Positions 9,332-17,552 of a DNA stretch of 64,000 nt are shown here, piece after piece. Source of the stretch: AWTP1-13 sp963820375. GTDB taxonomy: Bacteria > Pseudomonadota > Alphaproteobacteria > Rhizobiales > Hyphomicrobiaceae. Position 1 is the stretch's first letter. Every line of letters begins with the position of its first letter. The notes under the pieces are model-generated. The model ran no database searches. It saw only the letters and a list, made by a program, of their open reading frames with translations, and had not been told where the DNA came from. The position numbers and the translations under genes are program-made. The DNA is taken from NCBI GenBank assembly GCA_963820375.1, contig CAWFZX010000037.1, positions 62,001 through 126,000 on the forward strand. Direction: 5' to 3'.

Positions 9332-10468
9332 ATGTCGGACACCATCCTGGTCATCAATGCCGGCTCCTCGAGCATCAAATTCGAGCTCTTCGCCGTCGCC
9401 GGCGATGCCCAATTGGATCGGCGGTTGCGCGGCCAAATCGAAGGAATTGGCAGCCGGCCGCGTCTCTTCGCGCGTGACGGCGAAGGCAAGGTCCTGGTCG
9501 ATGAAGTCTCTGCCTCGGCCCGGGTGCCCGATGTGCCGGCTGCGATTGAGCGGCTGCAAGCCTGGGTCAAAGAATATGGCCGCGGTCGACCGCCCACAGC
9601 CGTTGGCCATCGCATCGTCCACGGTGGCCCGCTCTACGATCGTCCCGTCCGGATCAGCGCTGAGGTGATCCGTAATCTGCAGGGCTTTGTCCCGCTCGCG
9701 CCGTTGCATCAGCCCAACAATCTGGCACCGGTCGAGGCCATTCATCGACGCCGACCCGAGGTGTTGCAGGTTGCTTGCTTCGATACGGCCTTCCACCGGC
9801 GGCATGGCGAGTTGGCCGATCGGTATGCCATACCCGAAAAGCTCTACCAGGACGGCGTGCGGCGCTACGGATTTCACGGACTGTCCTACGAGTATATCGC
9901 CCAGACGCTGCCGACCCTGGCACCAAATGTTGCCGAGGGCCGCGTGGTCGTCGCCCACCTCGGGAGTGGAGCATCGATGTGCGCTCTCCGCGGTCGTAGC
10001 AGCATCGATAGCACGATGGGATTTACGGCGCTCGATGGGCTCCCGATGGGGACGCGCCCGGGTCAACTCGATCCCGGCGTCGTCCTCTATCTGCATCAGC
10101 GCGGCATGAGCACCGAAGCCGTGCAGAACCTGCTCTATAAGGAGTGCGGGCTCAAAGGCTTGTCCGGCATCAGCAACGATGTGCGTGATTTGTTGGCAAG
10201 CGCGGATCCCCGGGCGCGCCTGGCAATTGATTACTTCGTCTACAGGATCGCCAAGGAGCTTGGCGCTCTGGCATGTGCCCTGGGGGGATTAGATGCGCTG
10301 ATCTTCACGGCAGGTATTGGCGAAAACAGCCCCGCGGTCAGGAAAGCCGTGCTGCAGCGGATCGCTTGGCTCGGCTTCGAGCTTGACGAGGCTGCCAACG
10401 AAGCCAATCGAACGGCGATCAGCAAACCGGCTTCGAGACTGATTGGCTCTTGTCATTCCGACCAATGA
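9332..10468 (+). CDS. ackA: acetate kinase family protein, C-terminus shifted out of frame
   Basis: A 378-aa ASKHA-fold acyl kinase (acyl-phosphate + ADP to carboxylate + ATP). Motifs: NAGSSSIKFELF at the N-terminus, GHRIVHGGPLY near residue 91, CFDTAFH, RRYGFHGLSYEYI, HLGSGASMCA, and FTAGIGENS near residue 330. The last normal residues are missing: the frame ends at 10468 in SCHSDQ, whereas the family-typical ending LVIPTNEELMIARHTLA is encoded one frame over at 10446-10494. A single extra base near 10441-10448 would explain this. The lost segment lies at the ATP-binding lobe end, so the product as read may be impaired. The corrected frame then has no stop until after 10820, so the true end is unclear. 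Confidence 0.85.
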   Translation: MSDTILVINAGSSSIKFELFAVAGDAQLDRRLRGQIEGIGSRPRLFARDGEGKVLVDEVSASARVPDVPAAIERLQAWVKEYGRGRPPTAVGHRIVHGGPLYDRPVRISAEVIRNLQGFVPLAPLHQPNNLAPVEAIHRRRPEVLQVACFDTAFHRRHGELADRYAIPEKLYQDGVRRYGFHGLSYEYIAQTLPTLAPNVAEGRVVVAHLGSGASMCALRGRSSIDSTMGFTALDGLPMGTRPGQLDPGVVLYLHQRGMSTEAVQNLLYKECGLKGLSGISNDVRDLLASADPRARLAIDYFVYRIAKELGALACALGGLDALIFTAGIGENSPAVRKAVLQRIAWLGFELDEAANEANRTAISKPASRLIGSCHSDQ

Positions 10469-10852
10469 GGAACTCATGATTGCCCGGCACACGCTCGCGC
10501 CTGCTGCGCACGCCAACCTAGCTGGTAGACCAGTCCCGCGCTTTCAGGGTCGGGTCGAGGATCCCAAAGCCTGCAGACGCGATCGACCCGCAAGGCAATA
10601 TCCCTCAGCGCGCGGGCTGTGCCGAACCTTTCTGGCTAACTGGCGGCGGGCGCTCCCTCGGCCTTTACCCCCGTTGGGCTCTTCGCCTCCGAGGCTAGGC
10701 GAGCCGCTCGGTGCGCGAGCCGCCTCCTTGGGGGTGCGGCCTTATTGCCGACCAACGGCACGCGGAGCGCCTGAAAACTCCAGACGCTCCGGTGGCTTTT
10801 GCATGACCGCTGGCGCCGGCACGTGACCGTACCGGCGCCAGGACTGCCGGCG
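10469..10852. other. region after ack: out-of-frame kinase tail and a strong inverted repeat
   Basis: Holds the out-of-frame end of the kinase gene (to about 10500) and a perfect 10-bp inverted repeat at 10810-10841. No other gene seen. Confidence 0.55.
10810..10841 (-). terminator. candidate stem-loop terminator (10-bp perfect stem)
   Basis: CTGGCGCCGG at 10810-10819 pairs exactly with CCGGCGCCAG at 10832-10841 around a 12-base loop. It lies just past the stop of the minus-strand gene ending at 10853. There is no clear T-run after it, so it may act with Rho or protect the 3' end. Confidence 0.45.
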
Positions 10853-11158
10853 CTACTTGCGTGCGCCGGGAGGAGCGAAGGCGCCGCTGCTGAAAATATC
10901 CGAAGCCTTGGCGTAGTGCTCGGCATCGAGCTGTTTGTAGAAGTTTGTGGCCGAGAACCGTTCGTCTCCCGACGTGCACGAATCATAGATGCGCAGTGAG
11001 GTGCGGACGAGATCGGCAACTTGCTCACCGGACAGTTTCCCAAACTGTTCGCGGTCAATCGTGTTCCAGAATTCCTTGTAGTCCTTGGCGCAGTCGGCGG
11101 CAAAGGCCGGCGCGCTGAGCGCGGCGACCGCGAGCGCAGTAAGTACAAAACGCTTCAT
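10853..11158 (-). CDS. small secreted protein of unknown function
   Basis: A 101-aa protein with a clear Sec signal peptide, MKRFVLTALAVAALSAPAFA, predicted to be cleaved after AFA at residue 20. The mature part of about 80 aa begins ADCAKDYKEFWNTI and contains two cysteines that could form one disulfide (DCAKD and DSCTSGD). The start at 11158 is chosen because GAAAGGGG precedes it and because it places the signal peptide at the N-terminus; a start 11 codons upstream is less likely. No family recognised. It stands alone between the kinase gene and the decarboxylase block. Confidence 0.75.
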   Translation of the reverse strand: MKRFVLTALAVAALSAPAFAADCAKDYKEFWNTIDREQFGKLSGEQVADLVRTSLRIYDSCTSGDERFSATNFYKQLDAEHYAKASDIFSSGAFAPPGARK

Positions 11159-11718
11159 GGAGCAGACCCCTTTCGGATTGGGCGATGACAATTAAGCGAT
11201 GACAACAGGGAAGTGTGTTGCTGGCTGAATCTAAAGGATCAAACGGCTGCCACGGCATCAGGTAAAACCCCGGCGGACATACGGGGTGGTTATCGTCGGC
11301 TGCAGCGGGCCTTGCCCCGAGCTCAGGAGTGACAGCACATCAGCGCCCAAGGCATTGCCTCGCAGGTGGCAAGGCGATCCTTGTCTCCTCGCCTCGGTCG
11401 CGCGCTCCACTGCCCTGTCGAGGTCGTAGGATCTGAGGACTGTCACAAGGTGATTTCAGGGCTGCCGTACACAATATGCATGTGATGGCATTGCTACCCG
11501 CGCGCATGCAGAGGGTTTTGCAGCTTCACTGGATTGGACGGAAAACGGTCGCTCGAAATCTCACACCGTCAATTAACCCGTTTCCCATCCCGGGTATCTG
11601 TGCGCAAGCGGTTAAGGGTTTGTGCTGATGGAGCGAGTGCACCCCTTGTCTTTTCATAGCCAAGCGCGGGCAGTGCCGTTCCACCCTGATCTTCCGATCA
11701 GAGCGAAGGGGATTTTAG
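11159..11718. other. long intergenic region upstream of the decarboxylase gene
   Basis: About 560 bases without a supportable gene; a 62-codon minus-strand frame at 11258-11446 has no recognisable features. The last 150 bases are AT-richer than the flanks and probably contain the promoter and control region of the 11719 gene. Confidence 0.5.
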
Positions 11719-14457
11719 ATGTCACGAAAAATAGGCGATGATCACGTGCAAATCGATCGGTTCTTTGCCGGTCCTGGAGCGCGGGCTGATCAGTGGTCCT
11801 ACCTGCTGGAACTGGCTCAATCCTGGTCGCGAGGTGCCACCCAGCGGGGAAAAGTCGAAGCTGCGCTAGGCGAAATGGCGGCGGCTGAAGAATTTCACGC
11901 CTATCCGGGCCTCAAACTGATGTCGGCACTGCGTGAGGCCGCAGCCGCCAATGACGCGCACACGACTGCGACCCTAGCCCGACGCATTACGCGTGCTCTT
12001 CTGACGCGATCGTTTCGCCAGAACCCCGGCGATTGGGACCCGCATGAAGGCGGCGAGAGCGCGCGAGAGGCTATGCTGCATCCGGCTCTCACGCAGACCG
12101 GTTCAAACCGGCCTTACTTTGAGATCATGATTGTCACCAGCGCACCTGCCGGACAATGGCCTGACATTGCTGAGCAATGGCGCCGACTGCGTCGCCCCCT
12201 GGATGCGTTTATCTACGAGCCGGTTTTTGTTGGCTCCTTTGAAGACGCATTTTGCGCCGCGGTGCTCAATACAGATCTTGCCGCCGTCGTCATTCATGAG
12301 GGTTTTGCTTTTCGCTCCCGGCATGACGCGCCGATATTGCGAAGCCTTGCTGAGGACGTGGACAAGAACGAGAGTGCCGATGTGACGGCCCTGCGTTTGG
12401 CAGAGGTTCTAAAGCGCGTACGACCCGAACTTGATCTCTATCTTCTCTCCAACGGTCAAGTCGAGGAAATCGCCGGTAGCCTCAGTGCAAACGCCGTGCG
12501 TCGCATTTTTTATGCGGTGGAGGAATTACTCGAACTGCATCTGGCCATCCTCGAGGGCGTGCAGGAACGCTACGACACGCCATTCTTCAATAACCTCAAA
12601 AAATACGCACAACGACCGATCGGCACGTTCCACGCCCTGCCAATCGCGCGGGGCAAATCGATTCTGAAATCCGATTGGATTCGCGATATGGGCGAATTTT
12701 ATGGCCCCACCCTGTTTCTAGCAGAAAGCAGTGCCACCACCGGGGGGCTGGACAGCTTGCTGGAGCCGACGGGCAACATCAAAAAGGCGCAAGAGTTGGC
12801 GGCGCGCGCGTTTGGCGCCGATCACGTCTTCTTCGTCACCAATGGGACGTCGACTTCGAACAAGATGGCCGTACAGGCGCTGTTGGCGCCCGGCGACATC
12901 GCAATCGTCGATCGCAACTGCCACAAATCGCATCACTATGGAATGGTTTTGGCTGGGGCGCAGCCGCTGTACGTCGAGGCCTTCCCGATGACGGAATACT
13001 CGATGTATGGCGCCGTACCCCTGCGCACAATCAAGCAGGCGCTGCTCAACCTGAAAGCGGATGGCAGGCTGGACCGCGCCAAAATGGTCGACCTGACAAA
13101 CTGCACCTTCGATGGGCACATCTACAATACGCGCCGGGTCATGGAAGAATGCCTGGCGATCAAACCGGACCTCATCTTCCTATGGGACGAGGCATGGTTC
13201 GGATTTGCCCGCTTCTCTCCGTTTTTGCGACCGCGTACGGCCATGGGTGCCGCTGGCGATATTGAAGCTTGGCTCCACGATCCAAAATCGGTGGTCGAGT
13301 ACGAGAAGCAGCAGGCAGAACTCGGCGCCAATCCATCCGACGACATCTTGCTGAGCAATCGGCTGATTCCGGATCCCCGCAAGGTGAAGTTGCGGGTCTA
13401 TCAGACGAATTCCACACACAAATCCATGTCAGCGTTGCGCCAGGGCTCGATGCTGCTCGTGAAGGATGTGGCGTTCCATACTGTTGAAGCACAATTCCAC
13501 GAGGCCGTGTTTACCCATGCCTCCACCAGCCCCAATCAGCAGTTGATCGCCAGCCTGGATGTGGCACGCCGGCAGATGGAGTTGGAAGGGTACGGCTTGG
13601 TGCACAACGCCATCGAGGTAGCCCTGGCGATCCGGCAGGCCGTCGCCAAGCACCCCTTGATCTCCAAGTATTTTCACATCCTCGGCGCCGATAAAATGGT
13701 GCCAGAGGCGTATCGCGACAGCGGTTTTACCGACTACCTCGATCCCGAAGTGAACTGGGCGGCGGTGCGCCGCAGCATCCGAGACGATGAATTCTGCCTC
13801 GACCCCACGCGGATAACGCTGGTTTGCGGCACCGCGGGGTTCGACGGCACCCAATTCAAGGGACTACTGGCCGCGCGTTACAACATTCAACTGAACAAGA
13901 CGTCTCGAAATTCCGTTTTGCTGCAGTCCAACATCAACAACACACGCAGTGACGTCGCCCACCTGATCCGCGTTCTCGTGGAAATCAGCGGCGAAATCGA
14001 GCAACGTTTGGCGCATGGAGGTGCGAACGTCCGGCAGGCATTCAACGAGCGGGTAAAGGCGCTCATGACCGATGTGCCGGACCTGCCTAACTTCTCGCAC
14101 TTCCACGAAACCTTCCGCAAGGACGCAGGCGAACGGACAAACGAGGGCGATATCCGCAGCGGCTTTTATGCCGCCTACAATGCCGCCGGCTGCGAATACA
14201 TCCGACTTGCAGATCCGGAAATCGACCGGCGGCTGAAGGATGGCCCCGATTTGGTGGCGGCCACCTTCGTCATTCCCTATCCGCCAGGCTTCCCGATCAT
14301 GGTCCCGGGACAGGTCATTACCCAGGAGACGATCGACTTTATGCGCAAGCTCGACGTGAAGGAGATTCACGGGTACGTCGCCGCCGAAGGACTGAAACTG
14401 GTGCGCACGGACGCGCTGGCAAAACGCACCCACGCAAAGCCCAGACGTGCCGCTTGA
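11719..14457 (+). CDS. Orn/Lys/Arg-type amino acid decarboxylase (912 aa)
   Basis: A PLP-dependent fold-type I decarboxylase of the biodegradative ornithine/lysine/arginine group, which consumes a proton as it converts the amino acid to an amine and CO2. The core has FFVTNGTSTSNKMAVQALL, DRNCHKSHHYG, the PLP-aspartate region FLWDEAWFGFARFSP and the Schiff-base lysine in STHKSMSALRQGS (Lys568). The C-terminal domain ends with YPPGFPIMVPGQ, typical of this group. At 912 aa it is some 150-200 residues longer than E. coli AdiA or LdcC, mostly in the N-terminal part before residue 290, where a wing-like domain is expected. The start follows GAAGGGGATTTTAG. Which amino acid is used cannot be told. 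Base composition looks lower in GC than the genes after 19.7 kb. It is followed by aspartate 4-decarboxylase. Confidence 0.88.
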   Translation: MSRKIGDDHVQIDRFFAGPGARADQWSYLLELAQSWSRGATQRGKVEAALGEMAAAEEFHAYPGLKLMSALREAAAANDAHTTATLARRITRALLTRSFRQNPGDWDPHEGGESAREAMLHPALTQTGSNRPYFEIMIVTSAPAGQWPDIAEQWRRLRRPLDAFIYEPVFVGSFEDAFCAAVLNTDLAAVVIHEGFAFRSRHDAPILRSLAEDVDKNESADVTALRLAEVLKRVRPELDLYLLSNGQVEEIAGSLSANAVRRIFYAVEELLELHLAILEGVQERYDTPFFNNLKKYAQRPIGTFHALPIARGKSILKSDWIRDMGEFYGPTLFLAESSATTGGLDSLLEPTGNIKKAQELAARAFGADHVFFVTNGTSTSNKMAVQALLAPGDIAIVDRNCHKSHHYGMVLAGAQPLYVEAFPMTEYSMYGAVPLRTIKQALLNLKADGRLDRAKMVDLTNCTFDGHIYNTRRVMEECLAIKPDLIFLWDEAWFGFARFSPFLRPRTAMGAAGDIEAWLHDPKSVVEYEKQQAELGANPSDDILLSNRLIPDPRKVKLRVYQTNSTHKSMSALRQGSMLLVKDVAFHTVEAQFHEAVFTHASTSPNQQLIASLDVARRQMELEGYGLVHNAIEVALAIRQAVAKHPLISKYFHILGADKMVPEAYRDSGFTDYLDPEVNWAAVRRSIRDDEFCLDPTRITLVCGTAGFDGTQFKGLLAARYNIQLNKTSRNSVLLQSNINNTRSDVAHLIRVLVEISGEIEQRLAHGGANVRQAFNERVKALMTDVPDLPNFSHFHETFRKDAGERTNEGDIRSGFYAAYNAAGCEYIRLADPEIDRRLKDGPDLVAATFVIPYPPGFPIMVPGQVITQETIDFMRKLDVKEIHGYVAAEGLKLVRTDALAKRTHAKPRRAA

Positions 14458-14520
14458 ATGATCCCAAGACGTTATTGGACGCAGACGCCGTTACAGATGC
14501 AGCAACGATAGGAACAGGCC

Positions 14521-16170
14521 ATGACCGACATCCTCACACTGCGAAAATTCGAAGCGCTGAGCCCGTTCGAGATCAAGGACGAACTGATCAGCCTGGCCAA
14601 GACCACGTCACGCACCACGCAATCGGCGTTCCTGAATGCCGGGCGCGGCAATCCCAACTGGATCGCAACCACCCCACGCGAAGGCTTCTTCCTGCTCGGC
14701 CAATTTGCCATCACCGAGAGCAAACACGTGATGCAACATGCGGCGGGAATCGGCGGCATGCCACACGCGCGCGGTATTGCCGACCGCTTCGAGGCCTGGC
14801 TTGGCAAGCACGCCGACATGCCAGGAGCGCCCTTCCTGTCAGCGATGCTGCCATTTGCAATCAAGAAATTCGGGTTTGATAGGGACGGGTTTGTGCACGA
14901 GCTGGTCGATTCAATCATCGGCGATAACTATCCCGTGCCCGACCGCATGCTGGTCCACAACGAGCGAATTGTGCAGGAATACCTGATGTGGGCCATGTGC
15001 GGCGATCCGCACCCGTCGGGGAAATTTGATCTTTATGCCGTTGAGGGTGGCACTGCCGCGATGTGCTACATCTTCAAATCGCTGAAGGCCAATCGCTTGC
15101 TGCACCCTGGTGACACGATTGCGCTCGGCACGCCTATTTTCACGCCGTATCTCGAAATGACGCATCTGGAGGACTACGACCTCAAGGTGGTGCACATCAA
15201 AGCGCCGCAAGAGAACCGCTTTCAATACACCGACGCGGAAATCAAGAAGCTCGAGGATCCGAAAATAAAAGCATTCTTCGTCGTCAATCCCGGCAATCCG
15301 ACCGGGATGGGGATGAGCAAGGAAACGCTCGCCAAGATTACCACCCTCGTCAAGACCAAGCGCCCCGATCTGATGCTCTTGACGGATGACGTTTACGGCA
15401 CATTCGTCGAGGACTTCCGCTCCCTGCTGGGTGAGCTGCCGCAGAACACGATCGGGGTCTATTCCTACTCGAAGTACTTTGGCTGCACCGGCTGGCGGCT
15501 CGGCGTCATCGCAGTCCACGAGGACAATATCTTCGACAAGATGATCGCCAAACTGCCGGACACCGACCTGAAGGCGCTGGACAAACGTTATGGCGCCCTG
15601 ACGCTTGAGCCACGCAAGATCAAGTTCATCGATCGCATCGTCGCCGACAGCCGCGACGTCGCGCTCAATCACACGGCCGGCCTGTCGCTGCCGCAGCAGG
15701 TCATGATGAGCCTGTTCTCGCTCAGCGAGATGATGGATGCCAAGAAGGCCTATCAGAAGGCCTGCATGGAGATCGTGCAACGGCGTGCTCGGGCGATGAT
15801 CGAGGGCATGGGTCTCGAGGTCGCGCCGAACCAGAACTTCGACGCCTATTACGGCCTGATCGACTTCGAATTCTGGGCGCGCAAGAACATCGGCGATCAA
15901 GCCGTCGACTACTTAAAGAGCAACGTGCATCCGCTCGATCTCGCCTTCCGATTGGCCGAAGCGCACGGGATCGTGCTGCTGAATGGAGGTGGGTTCTCGG
16001 CTCCGGACTGGTCCCTGCGTGTGTCATTGGCGAACCTGCCCGATGAGGCCTACGAAGATATTGGACGCGGCGTTCGCACCGTTGCCCGCGGCTATCGGGA
16101 TGCGTTTGAAGCGTCAAAGAGTGCACCAAAGGCTGCATCGAGTGCAGCAAAGCCTGCATCTCGGAAGTAA
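14521..16170 (+). CDS. asdA: bifunctional aspartate aminotransferase / aspartate 4-decarboxylase
   Basis: A 549-aa fold-type I PLP enzyme of the AspD/AsdA family, which converts L-aspartate to L-alanine and CO2 and forms large oligomers. Recognisable stretches are LSPFEIKDELISLA, LNAGRGNPNW, FFVVNPGNPTGMGMS and the PLP lysine motif YSYSKYFGCTGWRLG (Lys318), with NGGGFSAPDWSLRVSLANL near the C-terminus. Length fits the family (about 530) plus an Ala/Ser/Lys-rich tail (KSAPKAASSAAKPASRK). It lies 63 bases after the other decarboxylase. In several bacteria this enzyme works with the AspT aspartate:alanine antiporter to remove protons; no AspT gene is visible in this window. Confidence 0.92.
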   Translation: MTDILTLRKFEALSPFEIKDELISLAKTTSRTTQSAFLNAGRGNPNWIATTPREGFFLLGQFAITESKHVMQHAAGIGGMPHARGIADRFEAWLGKHADMPGAPFLSAMLPFAIKKFGFDRDGFVHELVDSIIGDNYPVPDRMLVHNERIVQEYLMWAMCGDPHPSGKFDLYAVEGGTAAMCYIFKSLKANRLLHPGDTIALGTPIFTPYLEMTHLEDYDLKVVHIKAPQENRFQYTDAEIKKLEDPKIKAFFVVNPGNPTGMGMSKETLAKITTLVKTKRPDLMLLTDDVYGTFVEDFRSLLGELPQNTIGVYSYSKYFGCTGWRLGVIAVHEDNIFDKMIAKLPDTDLKALDKRYGALTLEPRKIKFIDRIVADSRDVALNHTAGLSLPQQVMMSLFSLSEMMDAKKAYQKACMEIVQRRARAMIEGMGLEVAPNQNFDAYYGLIDFEFWARKNIGDQAVDYLKSNVHPLDLAFRLAEAHGIVLLNGGGFSAPDWSLRVSLANLPDEAYEDIGRGVRTVARGYRDAFEASKSAPKAASSAAKPASRK

Positions 16171-16257
16171 GCGCAAGATCGAGCAAGTTTGAAACGCGGC
16201 GGCTTAAATTTTCAAGGAGCCAACAACAGAATTGCTTTTTGCAAAAGCAGACCAGCG

Positions 16258-16505
16258 ATGATGAGACTATGTGTTCTTGCTTTCTCATTGGCCCTGGTGG
16301 CAACGGCAGAGGCAAAGCCGCTTGCGACCGCTACAACGGGACGACATGGTCGTGACCGTCCGCGAAGGATGCGGCGTCGGTTAGCAACGCGTTGGCTCTC
16401 GCTGCGTGCGCAACACCGCTATCGCGCGCCGTCCGCGCGTTCCGGCGGTGCGCGGCTGGCTACCGTCTCCTCGGCACGTGCTGCACTAAACGATGAACCT
16501 AGGCT
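16258..16505 (+). pseudogene. possible remnant of a small secreted Cys/Gly-motif protein
   Basis: Starts with a good signal peptide (MRLCVLAFSLALVATAEA) behind AAGGAG, then loses its frame. In frame two the segment at 16364 reads EGCGVG, stop, QRVGSRCVRNTAIARR, and in frame three from 16437 it reads AFRRCAAGYRLLGTCCTKR and then a stop. Together these resemble small secreted proteins with a GCGxG-x-R-x-G-x-C motif, but the three parts are in three frames and there is an internal stop. This looks like real decay rather than one sequencing error. The function is unknown. Confidence 0.4.
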
Positions 16506-16510
16506 CTGCG

Positions 16511-17084
16511 CGAGGGGTGTGGAGAGGGCAAAAGGCTGGCGCCCCGCGCGAGGCTGAGGCAGGTGCGATTTTCAGGCGCGCACCGCCTATCGTGACCTCA
16601 GCAGCGATCTGCAAAAGTGGCAGCCGAATGTCCCGTAGGTGGCACGCTGCAGCCTGCTGCCAGCAAGGTCGGTGCGGCGCACATGCGCGGGCGCCTCCGG
16701 GAACGATGGCACGAATAGTTCAGCAAGGATGCGCGCATCGCCTACGTCGCCCTCCGTGTTGCCGGCCAGAACCGCGATGACGGGATCGTGCCGCAATGCG
16801 TCTGGTCGTTGAGACGCTAATGGAGGCCGGGATCTGCAGCGAATGAGGGCCGATGTTTGTCAGAAGACCCAGACGGCTCTGTTGTCGACCTCTCCAAGAC
16901 CATCACAGCGACGTTACCGACGCGCCCGCCCTGAACGGCGTAATCCTCAGCGGTCATTGACGCAATAGTTAGCAAGGCAACCCGAGCCTACGGGATTCGC
17001 GCCCCTCGCTCTCAGGGTTACCCAGCCTATCGCTCTTGGGGACGCTGCGTACGATCATAGCCGCGATCCAACAGGAGGAGCGCC
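16511..17084. other. intergenic region, no gene seen
   Basis: About 570 bases with no open frame that looks coding. It ends with a strong ribosome-binding site, CAACAGGAGGAGCGCC, for the 17085 gene. Confidence 0.5.
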
Positions 17085-17552
17085 ATGGCCGAGCTACGTC
17101 ACCCAGCAGCTTCCCACGAAGTGCCGGCGTTCATCACTGCTCCAGGTGAAACAGACTGGCTCATGGTCGTCGTGGGCGTAATTCTCTTCCTGGCGGTGGT
17201 GATGTTCGGCATCCTGTTTTTACGGCTGCACACGCTGCCCGAGAGAATGGCGCATAAGTCGCAGAAAATACAGTTTGAGATTGTCGCCATATTGGGCCTT
17301 ATCGCTCTCTTCACGCATATGCATATCTTTTGGATAGCCGGTCTCCTGCTTGCGGTGATCGACTTCCCTGATTTTGGCAGCTCACTCGGACGGATCGCGG
17401 AATCCACCGAAAAAATGGCCGGTAAAAGACCGAGCGACGGCGCGGCGGAATTGCAGCCACAGACTTTGGCGGCTGGCACAAAACAGACCGAAAAGCATGA
17501 GAGGGAAGGCGACGGCGGGTCGTCACGCAGAAAAGAGCTGAGCCATGCTTGA
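17085..17552 (+). CDS. small inner-membrane protein, DUF3302/YiaW-like
   Basis: A 155-aa protein with two membrane spans at about residues 25-47 and 65-88, separated by a short basic segment (LHTLPERMAHKSQKIQ), and a hydrophilic, charged C-terminal tail. The pattern GILFLRLHTLPERMA...LFTHMHIFWI resembles DUF3302 proteins such as E. coli YiaW (comparison from memory). YiaW is encoded next to an HlyD-like protein, YiaV, and the same arrangement is seen here. The start has a near-consensus AGGAGG six bases upstream. The role is unknown. It overlaps the HlyD-like gene by 8 bases, so translation is probably coupled. Confidence 0.72.
   Translation: MAELRHPAASHEVPAFITAPGETDWLMVVVGVILFLAVVMFGILFLRLHTLPERMAHKSQKIQFEIVAILGLIALFTHMHIFWIAGLLLAVIDFPDFGSSLGRIAESTEKMAGKRPSDGAAELQPQTLAAGTKQTEKHEREGDGGSSRRKELSHA

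Noticed and set aside
11258..11446. A 62-codon minus-strand frame in the gap before the decarboxylase gene
   Set aside because: No signal peptide, motif or ribosome-binding site; likely chance.
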